The notes: generated by a model from the sequence alone, not told the origin. DNA of 56,824 bases from Gracilibacteraceae bacterium (GCA_031266805.1 JAISAH010000023.1:1-56824); one strand, 5' to 3'; shown: positions 1 through 8,457, counted from the stretch's first letter. A program made the numbers and translations.

Positions 1-154
1 ATACATGGGAAGGTCAAATTTCCATATATAGGCAAATGTAGTGGTACGCGTATTTTCTAGTTCCGGAACCCCCGGAAAACTCAAGCTTTCATTTTTTTGA
101 CCGTCAAAGTCAAGTTAAAAGCAGAAAACAATGTCAGTGAGAAAAACCGTCATA

Positions 155-183
155 TTGTTTTTTGCCCGTGGGAGTGCTACAAT
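155..183 (+). promoter_or_regulatory. Sigma-A type promoter for the HAD phosphatase gene
   Basis: A -35 TTGTTT (155-160) and a -10 TACAAT (178-183) are separated by 17 bases, about 33 bases before the start codon at 216. Bases 1-154 hold no supported gene; they contain only a short TTCCGG/CCGGAA inverted repeat at 61-77. Confidence 0.6.
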
Positions 184-215
184 ATCATTAAAGAAAAAGC
201 AGGAGAGCTGATGAA

Positions 216-932
216 ATGAACACGGTTTTATTTGATTTGGACGGGACCCTTTTGCCGATGGATCAGGATCATTATATCGCGGCTTATCTGAAAATGCTCG
301 GGGAGCGTTTCGCCGCGGATTACGACCCGGTGGCCCTGCGGGAAGCCATCCTGCGCGGCACGGGCGCCATGATACAAAACGACGGCGGCCGCACAAACGA
401 AACCTGTTTCTGGCAGGTTTTTTCCGCCGCGCTCGGCGAGGGAGTGCTCGGCCGCAAAGCGGATTTCGACGATTTTTACCGCGAGCGGTATAACGACCTC
501 CGCTCCGAGGCCGGGTTCACGCCTCTGGCGGCGGAAACGGTCCGGGCGCTGAAAGAAAAGGGCTACACTTTGATTCTCGCTTCTAATCCTCTGTATCCGG
601 AAATAGCGACCAGGGCGCGTATGCGCTGGGCCGGCCTCCGGGAGGAGGATTTTCTTTTGGTCACGGCTTACGAAAAATTTAGCTACTGCAAACCCAACGT
701 CTCATATTACAGGGAGATACTGGCGATGTGCGGGCTTAAGCCGCAGGATTGCCTGATGGTGGGCAACGACGCGGAGGAAGACCTCTGCGCCGCGGAGATC
801 GGTCTGGATGTCTGGCTCTTGACGGATTGCCTGATCAACCGGCAAAATCGTGACATCAGCTCCCACCGCCACAGCACTCTGGCGGAATTCCGGGCCGAGG
901 TCAATTCCTGGAGAAAAGTCACAGACATGTGA
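216..932 (+). CDS. HAD-superfamily hydrolase (phosphatase)
   Basis: A 238-residue soluble protein of the haloacid dehalogenase superfamily, most likely a small-molecule phosphatase of cytosolic substrates. Motif I is DLDGT (residues 7-11, Asp7 the expected nucleophile), motif II is the ASN segment near residue 123, motif III is the Lys in KPN near residue 154, and motif IV is GNDAEED near residue 178. The region between motifs I and II is long enough for an alpha-helical C1 cap. The start follows an AGGAGAG SD sequence; an overlapping ATG five bases earlier meets a stop at once. The gene is monocistronic, with its own promoter and another promoter-like region after it. The substrate cannot be told from sequence. 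Confidence 0.85.
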   Translation: MNTVLFDLDGTLLPMDQDHYIAAYLKMLGERFAADYDPVALREAILRGTGAMIQNDGGRTNETCFWQVFSAALGEGVLGRKADFDDFYRERYNDLRSEAGFTPLAAETVRALKEKGYTLILASNPLYPEIATRARMRWAGLREEDFLLVTAYEKFSYCKPNVSYYREILAMCGLKPQDCLMVGNDAEEDLCAAEIGLDVWLLTDCLINRQNRDISSHRHSTLAEFRAEVNSWRKVTDM

Positions 933-953
933 CAAAATTTACGGTTTTTTTAA

Positions 954-980
954 TTGCTTCATATTGTAAACTGTGATAAT
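954..980 (+). promoter_or_regulatory. Extended -10 promoter for the V4R gene
   Basis: TG-T-GATAAT (972-980) forms an extended -10 element. A TTGCTT (954-959) lies upstream at a short 15-base spacing. It sits about 50 bases before the V4R start at 1032, which has an AAGGAGG SD. Confidence 0.45.
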
Positions 981-1031
981 GTATATGCAAACAGTCCCCA
1001 GCAACAAACTCGGATTTAAGGAGGGTTTCGC

Positions 1032-1571
1032 ATGGAATTTGACAATGTATTTTCACTTCCCAAGCACAGCCATTTTTCTTGGGAACAGTTGGGCGATATA
1101 AAGGAGGGGCGCGGGGATCTGGGAGAAGAAATGCCCGTGCTCGTCTACCGTCTCATGCAGTATACGATGCTGGACGTTCTGGGGCACGTCTACGGCGAAG
1201 ACGTGGCGAACGAGCATTTTCGCGCCGCCGGTCATCTGGCCGGCACGGAGTTTTCCAAAAACGTGCTCGACCTGAACGTCGATTTTGACGCTTTTGTCGC
1301 CAGCCTGCAGAAAGCGCTGATGGAACTGAAGATCGGCATCCTGCGCATGGAAGCCTTTGACCCGGAAACAGGGAACGTGGTCCTGACCGTGGGGCAGGAT
1401 CTGGACTGCAGCGGTCTGCCCATCACGAACGAAAACGTTTGCAATTATGACGAAGGCTTTATCGCCGGCATCCTGGAAGCTTACACCGGCAAGAAATACG
1501 ATGTGCGCGAAGTGGATTGCTGGGCTAACGGCGACCGCGTCTGCCGTTTTAACGGACGGGCCATTTCGTAG
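1032..1571 (+). CDS. V4R (4-vinyl reductase) domain sensor protein
   Basis: A 179-residue soluble protein whose C-terminal half carries the V4R signature: an acidic Cys pair (DLDCSGLP, then a Cys before NYDEGF), the segment GILEAYTGKKY, and a final VDCWANGDRVCRF-type stretch with two more Cys. V4R domains are thought to bind small molecules or metal through these Cys. In many anaerobes such stand-alone V4R proteins are encoded next to a diguanylate cyclase, as here, so a sensory input to c-di-GMP signalling is a reasonable inference. The start has a strong AAGGAGG SD. A palindromic 160-bp element now separates it from the cyclase gene. Confidence 0.8.
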   Translation: MEFDNVFSLPKHSHFSWEQLGDIKEGRGDLGEEMPVLVYRLMQYTMLDVLGHVYGEDVANEHFRAAGHLAGTEFSKNVLDLNVDFDAFVASLQKALMELKIGILRMEAFDPETGNVVLTVGQDLDCSGLPITNENVCNYDEGFIAGILEAYTGKKYDVREVDCWANGDRVCRFNGRAIS

Positions 1572-1585
1572 ACTAACGTATACAG

Positions 1586-1746
1586 GATACCTCTAAATAC
1601 TCAGAGTCGATGCCGCCGTCAGCAATTTTTTCGTCAGGCTAGGCGGAGGAAGGAGGCATACCTGGGGCGGTATGGTGACTGACGACAACGACGCCTGACG
1701 AAAAAAGGGCGGCGGCGGCGCGACGAGTGAGTATTTAGAGGTGTCT
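1586..1746 (+). repeat. Palindromic ~160-bp element, copy 1
   Basis: A MITE-like element whose ends read inward as ACCTCTAAATACTC and are inverted at the right end (GAGTATTTAGAGGTGTC). The two halves pair over most of their length, including a GCC(T/G)CCG block and a CGTCAGGC/GCCTGACG block, leaving a purine-rich internal loop. The right end abuts the 5' end of the GGDEF gene. Two more full copies lie at 3126-3284 and 42920-43081, and a solo end at 6371-6390. No transposase is encoded. Confidence 0.85.
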
Positions 1747-1804
1747 TAATAGAAAGTAGGCGAAAATCATAGCGGATCCCGCGGCGGAACTTTTATTTCA
1801 ATAC

Positions 1805-3115
1805 TTGCGTGATGTGCTGTATAATCCCGCGGACGCCAAGCTGGACGCGGAAAAACTACCGGAAGATTTTCAACTGCTGGGGAAGGGGCTTCAGTATTTT
1901 GTCGCCAGCGTGCAAGAGGTGCGGGCTTTGGCCAAGGCCTTGGCCGGCGGGGATCTGAACGCCGCGCTCCCTTCCTCCGGCAACGAATTGGCCGCCCCTC
2001 TCAAATCCTTGCACGCCTCCTTGCGCCATCTGACCTGGCAGACGTATCAGGTGGCGAGAGGCGACTACAAACAGCGCGTAAATTTTATGGGCGAATTCGC
2101 CGTCTCCTTTAACATGATGGTCGAGCAGTTGCAGGAAAACCGCGTCGCCCTCATCAACGAAATCGAGAAAAGCGACCGCAAGGCGCTGGAACTGGAACAG
2201 AGCAACAGCCTTTTCGCCGCCATCACGGCGGAGATCTCGCAATGGATCATCGTCATCGACCGCAACACCTTTGAGTGGCTTTTTTCCAATCATACGCCGG
2301 AAAGCATGCTGACGCGCGGGCAGTTTCAGTCGCAGCTGGAAAAATGGCTCGTGCATTATGTGCGCCGTTTGAACGACGAGGAAAGCGCGGAGCAAACCGG
2401 CCCCCTTCAGCCCGCCGCGGCGAAAAAAGAGAGCATGTCCGTGGAAATGGAATTGATCCATGAAAGCGAGGTGCAGTATTTTGGCGTGCGCATCTACCCC
2501 CTGCAATGGCAGGACAGGCGGGCTTTGGCCTGTGTGCTTTCCGACATCAGCGACGAGAAAAAACACATGCTGGAATTGGAAGATTACGCTTTCCGCGACC
2601 CGCTGACCAAAAAATACAGCCGGCATTACGGCATGAAAACTTTGCATGAAATGCTGGCGGCGGGCAAGTCGTTCGCGCTTTGTTTTGTCGATCTGGACAA
2701 TCTCAAATACGTGAACGACGTGTTCCTGCACGTGGAAGGGGACGCCTATATAATGCGCATCGTCAAGACCCTGGACGAATTCGCTCCCGACGCCGTCGTC
2801 TGCCGTCTGGGCGGCGACGAGTTCATGCTGATCGCCGAGGGCTGGTCCATGGAGGCGGCGGAAGCCCGGCTGGAAGAATTGCGCGGCGCGCTGCAGCAGG
2901 ATTACAATACGCCGGAAGCTAAATACAGCCACAGTTTCAGTTACGGCGTCGTCGAGCGCGGCGGGGCGGAAGACATTCCCGCCAGCGAATTGCTGACCCT
3001 CGCCGACGAAAAAATGTACGCCTATAAACGCGCGCATAAAGTGCAGCGCGGGGCGCCGCCGCCGGGCGCGGTTCCGGCCGGCGCGGCGGCGGCGGAACAT
3101 AGCTTAGGGAAATAG
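1805..3115 (+). CDS. Diguanylate cyclase (GGDEF domain)
   Basis: A 436-residue cytosolic protein. The N-terminal part (about 1-120) is predicted helical with a HAMP-like GDY...FMGEFAVSFNMMVEQLQ stretch, followed by a PAS-like middle (about 130-250). The C-terminal GGDEF domain (about 260-415) has an intact RLGGDEF active-site loop and the metal-binding FVDLDNLKYVND segment. The RxxD inhibitory I-site upstream of GGDEF is absent (Ala at both positions), so product inhibition at that site is unlikely. The first usable canonical start is TTG 1805, but the reading frame stays open back to a stop at 1757 and reads KIIADPAAELLFQYL, which looks like genuine protein. The true start may be ATC 1766 or ATA 1769 behind an AAAGTAGG SD-like run. 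Confidence 0.85.
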   Translation: MRDVLYNPADAKLDAEKLPEDFQLLGKGLQYFVASVQEVRALAKALAGGDLNAALPSSGNELAAPLKSLHASLRHLTWQTYQVARGDYKQRVNFMGEFAVSFNMMVEQLQENRVALINEIEKSDRKALELEQSNSLFAAITAEISQWIIVIDRNTFEWLFSNHTPESMLTRGQFQSQLEKWLVHYVRRLNDEESAEQTGPLQPAAAKKESMSVEMELIHESEVQYFGVRIYPLQWQDRRALACVLSDISDEKKHMLELEDYAFRDPLTKKYSRHYGMKTLHEMLAAGKSFALCFVDLDNLKYVNDVFLHVEGDAYIMRIVKTLDEFAPDAVVCRLGGDEFMLIAEGWSMEAAEARLEELRGALQQDYNTPEAKYSHSFSYGVVERGGAEDIPASELLTLADEKMYAYKRAHKVQRGAPPPGAVPAGAAAAEHSLGK

Positions 3116-3125
3116 GTCATAATAA

Positions 3126-3284
3126 GGCGTCTCTAAATACTCAGAATCGATGCCTCCGCCAGCAATTTTCCCGTCAGGCTAGGCGGAGGAGGGAGGCATA
3201 CCAGGGCGGTATGGTGACTGACGACAACGACGCCTGACGGGAAAAGGGCGGCGGAGGCGCGATGAGTGAGTATTTAGAGACGCC
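3126..3284 (+). repeat. Palindromic ~160-bp element, copy 2
   Basis: The ends are perfectly complementary over GGCGTCTCTAAATACTCA. They differ from the GGACACCTCTAAATAC version of copy 3, and both ends have changed together. The element fills most of the 317-base gap between the GGDEF and lipoprotein genes. The rest of that gap holds a promoter. Confidence 0.85.
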
Positions 3285-3330
3285 AAAAGTCACAATACTG
3301 AGACGTTTGAAAAAAATTTCAGAATAAGGA

Positions 3331-3359
3331 TTGCATTTTCTTCCGTCCGTTGATATAAT
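3331..3359 (+). promoter_or_regulatory. Sigma-A promoter for the lipoprotein/pseudopilin operon
   Basis: TTGCAT (3331-3336), a 17-base spacer and a perfect TATAAT (3354-3359). It lies just after element copy 2 and about 75 bases before the lipoprotein start. It would drive the closely packed genes up to 7378. Confidence 0.75.
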
Positions 3360-3432
3360 AAGAAAAGTCTCAAACCGAGTTAAATACCCCCGCCTGCTCC
3401 TGAAACGAGAGACCACGAGGAAGGTGATGTAC

Positions 3433-4434
3433 ATGAAAAACAAGAAAACGCTGACGGCCGCCCTATGCGCCGCTTTACTCCTGCTACTATTGCCGGCCTG
3501 CGGCGGCGCCCCGGCCGAACCGCGGCAGGCCGCGGCCCCGCCGGAAGCGGAAACCACGGCGGAATGGCCTTTAACGCCGATCGTGGTGGAGGAGGAATCC
3601 GTGCCGCTGGCCTGGGGCGTGGCGAACGTCAAGACCCCGACCGCGCCGGGAACGCTGGCCTACGACAACAACAAAGCCCGGATCGACGCTTCCAACGCCT
3701 CGGAAGGCTACGTCATGATCAGCTACAAAGGCAGCGTCCCCAAAATCAAGGTGCAGATCACAAAAAACGGCAGCGCCACGACGTACACCTATAATCTGAA
3801 TTCAGCCGGAACGGCGGAAGTTTACCCGTTCACGGAAGGAAACGGCGTTTACACGGTCAAAGTGCTGGAAAACGTCAGCGGCACGAGTTATGCCCTCGCT
3901 CTTTCCCAAGAACTGGAAGTAAACCTCGCGAATCAATTTTTACCTTTTCTCTATCCTAACCAATATGTGAACTTCAACGCCGGCTCCCAGGCCGTGATCA
4001 AGGCGGCGGAACTCTCGGCCGGCGCGGCCAGCGACTTGGACGTCATCAAGAATGTCTACGAATATGTTATCGCTCATGTCACTTACGATCATGAAAAAGC
4101 GGCCACCGTCCAATCGGGCTATCTGCCGGTCGTGGATACGACCCTCGCCACCGGCAAGGGCATCTGTTTTGACTACGCGGCGCTGATGAGCGCGATGCTG
4201 CGTTCCCAGGGCGTCCCCACCAAACTGACGGTCGGCTATGTCTCCGGCGGCATCTATCACGCCTGGGTCAGCACCTATGTGCAAAACGTCGGCTGGGTCA
4301 ACAGCATGATCTATTTCGACGGCGTCAATTGGAAACTCATGGATCCGACTTTTGCCGCCAACGCGGACAACAGCAAGGCCATCAACGAGTTCATCGGCAA
4401 AGGCACTAATTACTCCGAGAAATACGCTTATTGA
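3433..4434 (+). CDS. Transglutaminase-like lipoprotein
   Basis: A 333-residue exported protein. Residues 1-23 form a lipoprotein signal peptide (basic start, leucine run, LPAC lipobox with Cys23), followed by a Pro/Ala/Glu-rich linker. A beta-rich middle precedes a transglutaminase-like core in the C-terminal third, with a KGICFDYAALMSAMLRSQG segment carrying the catalytic Cys, then YHAW for the His and DPTF for the Asp. Such domains act as proteases or protein cross-linkers, or are degenerate binders, at the cell surface. ATG 3433 is chosen because AGGAAGG lies eight bases upstream; ATG 3427 is too close. The gene is first in an operon with GspF and pseudopilin genes and its stop abuts them, so a role in surface assembly is plausible but unproven. 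Confidence 0.85.
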   Translation: MKNKKTLTAALCAALLLLLLPACGGAPAEPRQAAAPPEAETTAEWPLTPIVVEEESVPLAWGVANVKTPTAPGTLAYDNNKARIDASNASEGYVMISYKGSVPKIKVQITKNGSATTYTYNLNSAGTAEVYPFTEGNGVYTVKVLENVSGTSYALALSQELEVNLANQFLPFLYPNQYVNFNAGSQAVIKAAELSAGAASDLDVIKNVYEYVIAHVTYDHEKAATVQSGYLPVVDTTLATGKGICFDYAALMSAMLRSQGVPTKLTVGYVSGGIYHAWVSTYVQNVGWVNSMIYFDGVNWKLMDPTFAANADNSKAINEFIGKGTNYSEKYAY

Positions 4435-4457
4435 CAGACCCGGGGCTTTGTGGCATA

Positions 4458-5537
4458 ATGAGCGATATGCCGGAACAAAAGCAGGAAAAGAATAAACGAA
4501 AACAGCTGACTCCCAGCGAGCTGGCTGTTTTCTGCGCTCAAATGGCCATGATCCTGAAAGCGGGCATCGTCGCGGCCGAAGGGGTGGCGGTCATGGCTGC
4601 CGACGCGCCGAATCCCGAAGGCCGGGCTATTTTGCGAGACGTATCCGGCGCCATGGAAACGGGCGGCGCGTTCGCGGACGCCTTGGAGACGGCGGCTTGT
4701 TTTCCTTCATATATGACGGATATGGCCCGCGTCGGTGAGCGGGCGGGCAAATTGGAAGAAGTGCTGACTTCGCTGACCGGCTATTACGAGCGGGAGGAAG
4801 CGCTGCGGCGGAATCTGCGCGGCGCCGTGACTTACCCGCTCGTGATGATCACGATGATGTGTCTGGTGATTGCGGTTTTACTCATAAAGGTGCTGCCGGT
4901 GTTCAACGAAATGTTTTTGCAGATGGAGCGGGAAATGACGGGCTTTTCCCTCATGCTGCTGCGCGGGGGCCAGTGGCTCGGTGTCTGGTGGCCGGCGGCG
5001 CTGGGCCTGATCGTGGCTGCGATCTTGCTCTTTGTCGTCCTCGGCCGCTCGGCGGGCGGCAAGCGCGCTCTGAACCGTTTTTGGTCCCGGCTCATTTTCA
5101 CGCGCTCTCTCATGGCCCATATCGCCTCCAGTCGCTTTGCCTCCGCCATGGCTCTGATGCTGCAGAGCGGGATGGATACGGAGGAGGCGCTGGATATGAC
5201 CGGCCGCGTCGTGGGACAGGACACGCTGCGCGAAAAGATCCGGGTCTGTCAGACGGAAATCGCCGGCGGGCGGTCGCTGGCGGAAGTGCTGGAGGAACAG
5301 CGGATCTTTCCCGGCCTTTACGCTAAAATGGTGACGGTCGGTTTTAAAACCGGCACCGTAGATGAAGTGATGAGCAAACTGGCCGATCGCCTGGACGCCG
5401 AAACGCAGACCAGTCTGAACCGGCTGGTCGCGATGATCGAGCCGACGCTGGTGGTGATCCTCTCCGTGCTGGTCGGCGCGATTTTGCTGTCGGTCATGCT
5501 GCCGCTGGCGGACATCATGTCCACGCTGGGCGCCTGA
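4458..5537 (+). CDS. Type II secretion/type IV pilus inner-membrane platform protein (GspF/PilC family)
   Basis: A 359-residue polytopic membrane protein with two copies of the T2SS-F domain (about 20-140 and 215-345). Both repeats hold the typical helical core, for example MARVGERAGKLEEVL in the first and MVTVGFKTGTVDEVM in the second. Membrane helices lie near residues 135-155, 180-200 and 330-350. GspF/PilC proteins anchor the assembly ATPase and promote pilin polymerisation. The protein is slightly short of the usual 400 residues. It heads a run of four small genes with pilin-like N termini. No GspE/PilB ATPase or prepilin peptidase is encoded here, so these must come from elsewhere if the system works. 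The start could also be ATG 4467. Confidence 0.85.
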   Translation: MSDMPEQKQEKNKRKQLTPSELAVFCAQMAMILKAGIVAAEGVAVMAADAPNPEGRAILRDVSGAMETGGAFADALETAACFPSYMTDMARVGERAGKLEEVLTSLTGYYEREEALRRNLRGAVTYPLVMITMMCLVIAVLLIKVLPVFNEMFLQMEREMTGFSLMLLRGGQWLGVWWPAALGLIVAAILLFVVLGRSAGGKRALNRFWSRLIFTRSLMAHIASSRFASAMALMLQSGMDTEEALDMTGRVVGQDTLREKIRVCQTEIAGGRSLAEVLEEQRIFPGLYAKMVTVGFKTGTVDEVMSKLADRLDAETQTSLNRLVAMIEPTLVVILSVLVGAILLSVMLPLADIMSTLGA

Positions 5538-5540
5538 GCC

Positions 5541-5894
5541 ATGCGCAACCGTTTTACGAAAGAGCGCGGCGGCCGTTTTGCCTTTATCAAAACCTGGGGC
5601 ATATCGCTGGTGTTTTTCGCCGGCGTCATTTTAATTTGCTGGCAGGGACTGAACCGGACGGACAGCGCCGCCGCAGCGGAAAAACTGGAGACGGCGCGCA
5701 AAGCCGTGGTGCAGGCGGCGGTGCATTGTTACGCTCTGGAGGGGGAATACCCGCCCGATATGCTTTATCTGCGCGACCATTACGGTCTGCGTCTGGACCG
5801 GAATTACGTTTACCATTACGAGGCTTTTGCCTCCAACATAATGCCGGACATCACCGTGCTGCCCAGAAACGGCCCGCTGACGGTGGATGAGTGA
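5541..5894 (+). CDS. Small membrane-anchored pseudopilin-like protein
   Basis: A 117-residue protein with a basic start, one hydrophobic segment (about 17-37) and a soluble domain rich in charged residues and Tyr. This architecture suits a minor pseudopilin. The canonical Gly/Phe-Thr-Leu-Ile-Glu cleavage site is absent, so recognition by a prepilin peptidase is doubtful. The gene begins three bases after the GspF stop and ends in a TGATG overlap with the next gene, so translational coupling is likely. The function is inferred from context only. Confidence 0.6.
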   Translation: MRNRFTKERGGRFAFIKTWGISLVFFAGVILICWQGLNRTDSAAAAEKLETARKAVVQAAVHCYALEGEYPPDMLYLRDHYGLRLDRNYVYHYEAFASNIMPDITVLPRNGPLTVDE

Positions 5895-6367
5895 TGGAGC
5901 GGCGCGGGCATCTGGCGGACACTTTGTTTCTTCTGGCCCTGTTCGGCGTGCTGGCGGCGTCGGCCCTGTTTGTGGTCATGACGGGGACGAACGTCTACCG
6001 CCACACGGTGACGCAGATGGACGACCATTTTGATCTGCGCACGCCGCTCGCTTATGTGACGGCCAAAGTGCGGCAATGCGACGCCGACGGCGCGGTTTAT
6101 CTGGCGGAATTGGGCGGAGAGCCGGCGCTCGTGCTGGAGCAGGTTTTCGGGGATTCCGTCTACCAGACGTGGATCTATTATCATGAAGGCGCCTTAAAAG
6201 AAGTGCTGCTGGAAAAAGGCGCGAAGCTGGAGCCGAGTTACGGTCTCGCCATCATGGAAACCACGGGTTTCAGCATGGAGCAGGCGAAGAGCGGCCTGCT
6301 GCGCTTCACGGCCCTGGACGCTTCCGGCGGCGAGATGACGCTGGAACTGAGTTTGAGAAGTTCCTAG
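5894..6367 (+). CDS. Minor pseudopilin-like protein (hypothetical)
   Basis: A 157-residue protein with an N-terminal basic stretch and a single hydrophobic helix (about 10-32), then a beta-rich soluble domain (DHFDLRTPLAYV..., AVYLAELGG). The shape and the DHFD..TPL-type sequence recall GspG/ComGF-like minor pilins that lack a clear type IV signal. ATG 5894 overlaps the preceding stop (TGATG); an in-frame GTG at 5891 is the alternative. The gene is in the GspF operon. A fragment of the palindromic element follows directly at 6371-6390. Confidence 0.6.
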   Translation: MERRGHLADTLFLLALFGVLAASALFVVMTGTNVYRHTVTQMDDHFDLRTPLAYVTAKVRQCDADGAVYLAELGGEPALVLEQVFGDSVYQTWIYYHEGALKEVLLEKGAKLEPSYGLAIMETTGFSMEQAKSGLLRFTALDASGGEMTLELSLRSS

Positions 6368-6370
6368 ATT

Positions 6371-6390
6371 CTGAGTATTTAGAGGTGTCC
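6371..6390 (+). repeat. Solo terminal end of the palindromic element
   Basis: The 20 bases CTGAGTATTTAGAGGTGTCC match the right end of the ~160-bp element, with nothing of its body. They lie between two pseudopilin-like genes, and the AGAGGTG within them is placed as the SD of the gene starting at 6393. Confidence 0.75.
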
Positions 6391-6392
6391 GG

Positions 6393-6860
6393 ATGGAAAC
6401 CCCGCGCGCGTCTTCCAAATCAAGCCTTTTTTTACTGGAAATGATAATCGCTATCCTTTTCCTGGCCGTGGCCGCCGCGGTTTGTATGCGTCTGTTCGCG
6501 CAGGCCCATACCACCGGCGCGGAGAGCGAAAACCTGACGCGGGCGGTGATGACGGCGCAGAGCCTGACGGAAAACCTGAAGGCCGCTCCGGCGCCGGAAG
6601 AATGGCTCACGGCCGCTCCGGGCGCGCGCACGCTCCGGCCCGGGGAGTTGTGGGAATTTTGTTATAGCGCGGACTGGGGCCTGCTGGCGGCAGGCGACGC
6701 GGAGACGGCGCCGGCTTTTTGGCTCCAGGTGCGGGAGACGGAGAGCGGCGGCGGATTATGGCAAGCGGAGACGGCCGTTTACAGCCGCGGCGGCGCCGAA
6801 CCCTTTTTGACTTGGCCTTGCGCCGTTTATACCGCGCCGGAAGGAAGCCGGGCCCCATGA
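6393..6860 (+). CDS. Prepilin-like protein with type IV N-terminal helix
   Basis: A 155-residue protein with the most pilin-like start of the cluster: a short basic leader, then SLFLLEMIIAILFLAVAAAV, which resembles the conserved pilin helix with Glu near position 5. A soluble C-terminal domain (about 35-155) follows. The putative SD (GAGGTG, 6382-6387) comes from the solo element end just upstream. The stop overlaps the start of the next gene (ATGA). The likely role is a minor pilin or pseudopilin of a small envelope machine with the GspF protein. Confidence 0.65.
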   Translation: METPRASSKSSLFLLEMIIAILFLAVAAAVCMRLFAQAHTTGAESENLTRAVMTAQSLTENLKAAPAPEEWLTAAPGARTLRPGELWEFCYSADWGLLAAGDAETAPAFWLQVRETESGGGLWQAETAVYSRGGAEPFLTWPCAVYTAPEGSRAP

Positions 6861-7370
6861 GCGAAAAACAACAGACGGGCGGCCTGAGCGTAGGCGGTTC
6901 TTCGATTTTGGTGATTTTTGTCGTGCTGTCCCTCACGATTTTCGCCGCGCTTTCTTTTATGTCGGCCCGGGCGGATCTGCGGCTGGCGGAAAAACAGGCG
7001 CAGTCGGCGCTGGAGTATTACGCGGCGGACAGCGCCGCCACCCGGACGCTGGCGGCGGTGGACGCCAGGCTCCGCGCCCTGAGCCTTTCCCCCGCCCCGG
7101 CGGAAAACGCGGACGCCCCATCTTATGCGGAGGCCGCTGCCGGCGCTTTGAGCGCTCTGGCGGGCCTGGAGCTTGAACTGACGGCGCCCGGCGCCCTCAG
7201 CGTCGCTTTCGAGGAAGCGGTGAACGAGCGCCAGGTCTTGCGCGTCGTTCTCCGCGTGCCGGGGGCGGAAATTCCGGGAGCCGGCTGGGAGCGCTACCGG
7301 ATCGTATCCTGGCGGATCGTCAACGTCAAGGAATGGGAAGGCGGCAACAACACGATAGAGGTATGGCAGG

Positions 7371-7378
<8 letters not shown>
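6857..7378 (+). CDS. Pseudopilin/PilX-like membrane-anchored protein (hypothetical)
   Basis: A 173-residue protein with a short N-terminal tail, a hydrophobic segment (about 17-37, SSILVIFVVLSLTIFAALSF) and a long helical then beta-rich exterior domain. The pattern SVGGSSILVIFVVLSLTIF resembles PilX- and GspK-like proteins that carry a glycine-rich pre-helix. It is the last gene of the GspF operon and overlaps the previous stop by four bases. The last codons (GAG-TAG) and the following bases are copied 67 bp downstream as part of a tandem duplication. No precise family is recognised. Confidence 0.6.
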
Positions 7379-7491
<113 letters not shown>

Positions 7492-7500
7492 GATGATGAT

Positions 7501-8457
7501 ATGAGGTTGGAATACCTTGAGTACCTGATCTGTGTCTGCGATACCGGATCTGTCAACAAAGCCGGCGCCCTTCTCCATACATCTCCGCAGAACGTCAGCC
7601 GGGTGATGAAACAGCTGGAGAATGAGTTTGCCCTTACGCTGTTCAACCGCACCCCTCAGGGCGTCGTGTTCACAAAAGAGGGTCTGGAAGCTGTATCCTT
7701 GGCAAAGAATCTGCTGGCGACGACCAAAGCTTTCAAGTCCGCCCACCAAAAAGCTCAAAGCTCGGAAATGGACGGGGAACTGACTGTGGCGACGACCACG
7801 ATCCAGAGCGTATCCTTTTTGGCAAATGACCTCCTCACATTCAACAGGCTTCACCCAAAAGTGAAGTTATCGCTCCTGGAAACGGACTTCCTGCGCGGCC
7901 TCCGCTTGGTGGCGGAACAGGAAAACTGCGTCGGCGTGCTGCCTGACCTTGTGGACGGCGCCTATTCCGCGATTCCTGACGAATACTCGGCCCAGCTTGA
8001 CTTCTCCCCTTTGGACTATGACGAGATCTGTGTCTTTGCCCGTTTTGACGCGCCCGTCTGCAAACACAAAGCCATAGCTTTCGCGGATCTTGCCCGCTAT
8101 GAGATCGCGCTCTACGTTCGCAGCGACGTGCAGGACTCTATTTGGTATCGGATGCTCCGCCACTACCGGCTCGACGACCGCATAGTTTTCGTCAGCGGCA
8201 ACGCCCATACCTACTACACCAAGATCATGAACGACGGCTTGCTCGGTTTGAGCGCGAGAAAGGCCTTTGCCGCCAATGAGTTTTCCAAAGACGAGAAGAA
8301 CCGCAGTCTGACGCGCTTCATTCCTTTTGTCGGGGACGTGCGCCTTTCTAGCAACATTGTGACGAAGAAAGGCGCGCCCCTGAAGAACAGTCCTCTGGCC
8401 AGCTTTGTCGAAATGCTAAAGCAGCAGTTTAGTTCCGGCCTTACACGAGCCCTCTGA
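7501..8457 (+). CDS. LysR-family transcriptional regulator
   Basis: A 318-residue DNA-binding regulator. Residues 1-60 form the winged helix-turn-helix (LEYLICVCDTGSVNKAGALL..SPQNVSRVMKQLE), and residues about 90-300 form the two-lobed periplasmic-binding-like effector domain. ATG 7501 is chosen because it matches the usual LysR N terminus and follows GAGGG; the two ATGs just before it are out of frame. It converges with the phosphodiesterase gene, and the stops meet without a gap in TGATCA. The likely target is the phosphodiesterase/transporter operon, whose promoter region has a palindrome and direct repeats. The inducer is unknown. Confidence 0.85.
   Translation: MRLEYLEYLICVCDTGSVNKAGALLHTSPQNVSRVMKQLENEFALTLFNRTPQGVVFTKEGLEAVSLAKNLLATTKAFKSAHQKAQSSEMDGELTVATTTIQSVSFLANDLLTFNRLHPKVKLSLLETDFLRGLRLVAEQENCVGVLPDLVDGAYSAIPDEYSAQLDFSPLDYDEICVFARFDAPVCKHKAIAFADLARYEIALYVRSDVQDSIWYRMLRHYRLDDRIVFVSGNAHTYYTKIMNDGLLGLSARKAFAANEFSKDEKNRSLTRFIPFVGDVRLSSNIVTKKGAPLKNSPLASFVEMLKQQFSSGLTRAL

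Noticed and set aside
11-120. GGTCAAA and GTCAAAGTCAA stretches considered as a CtsR heat-shock operator
   Set aside because: The tandem heptad spacing does not match the CtsR consensus, and no clp or heat-shock gene is next to it.
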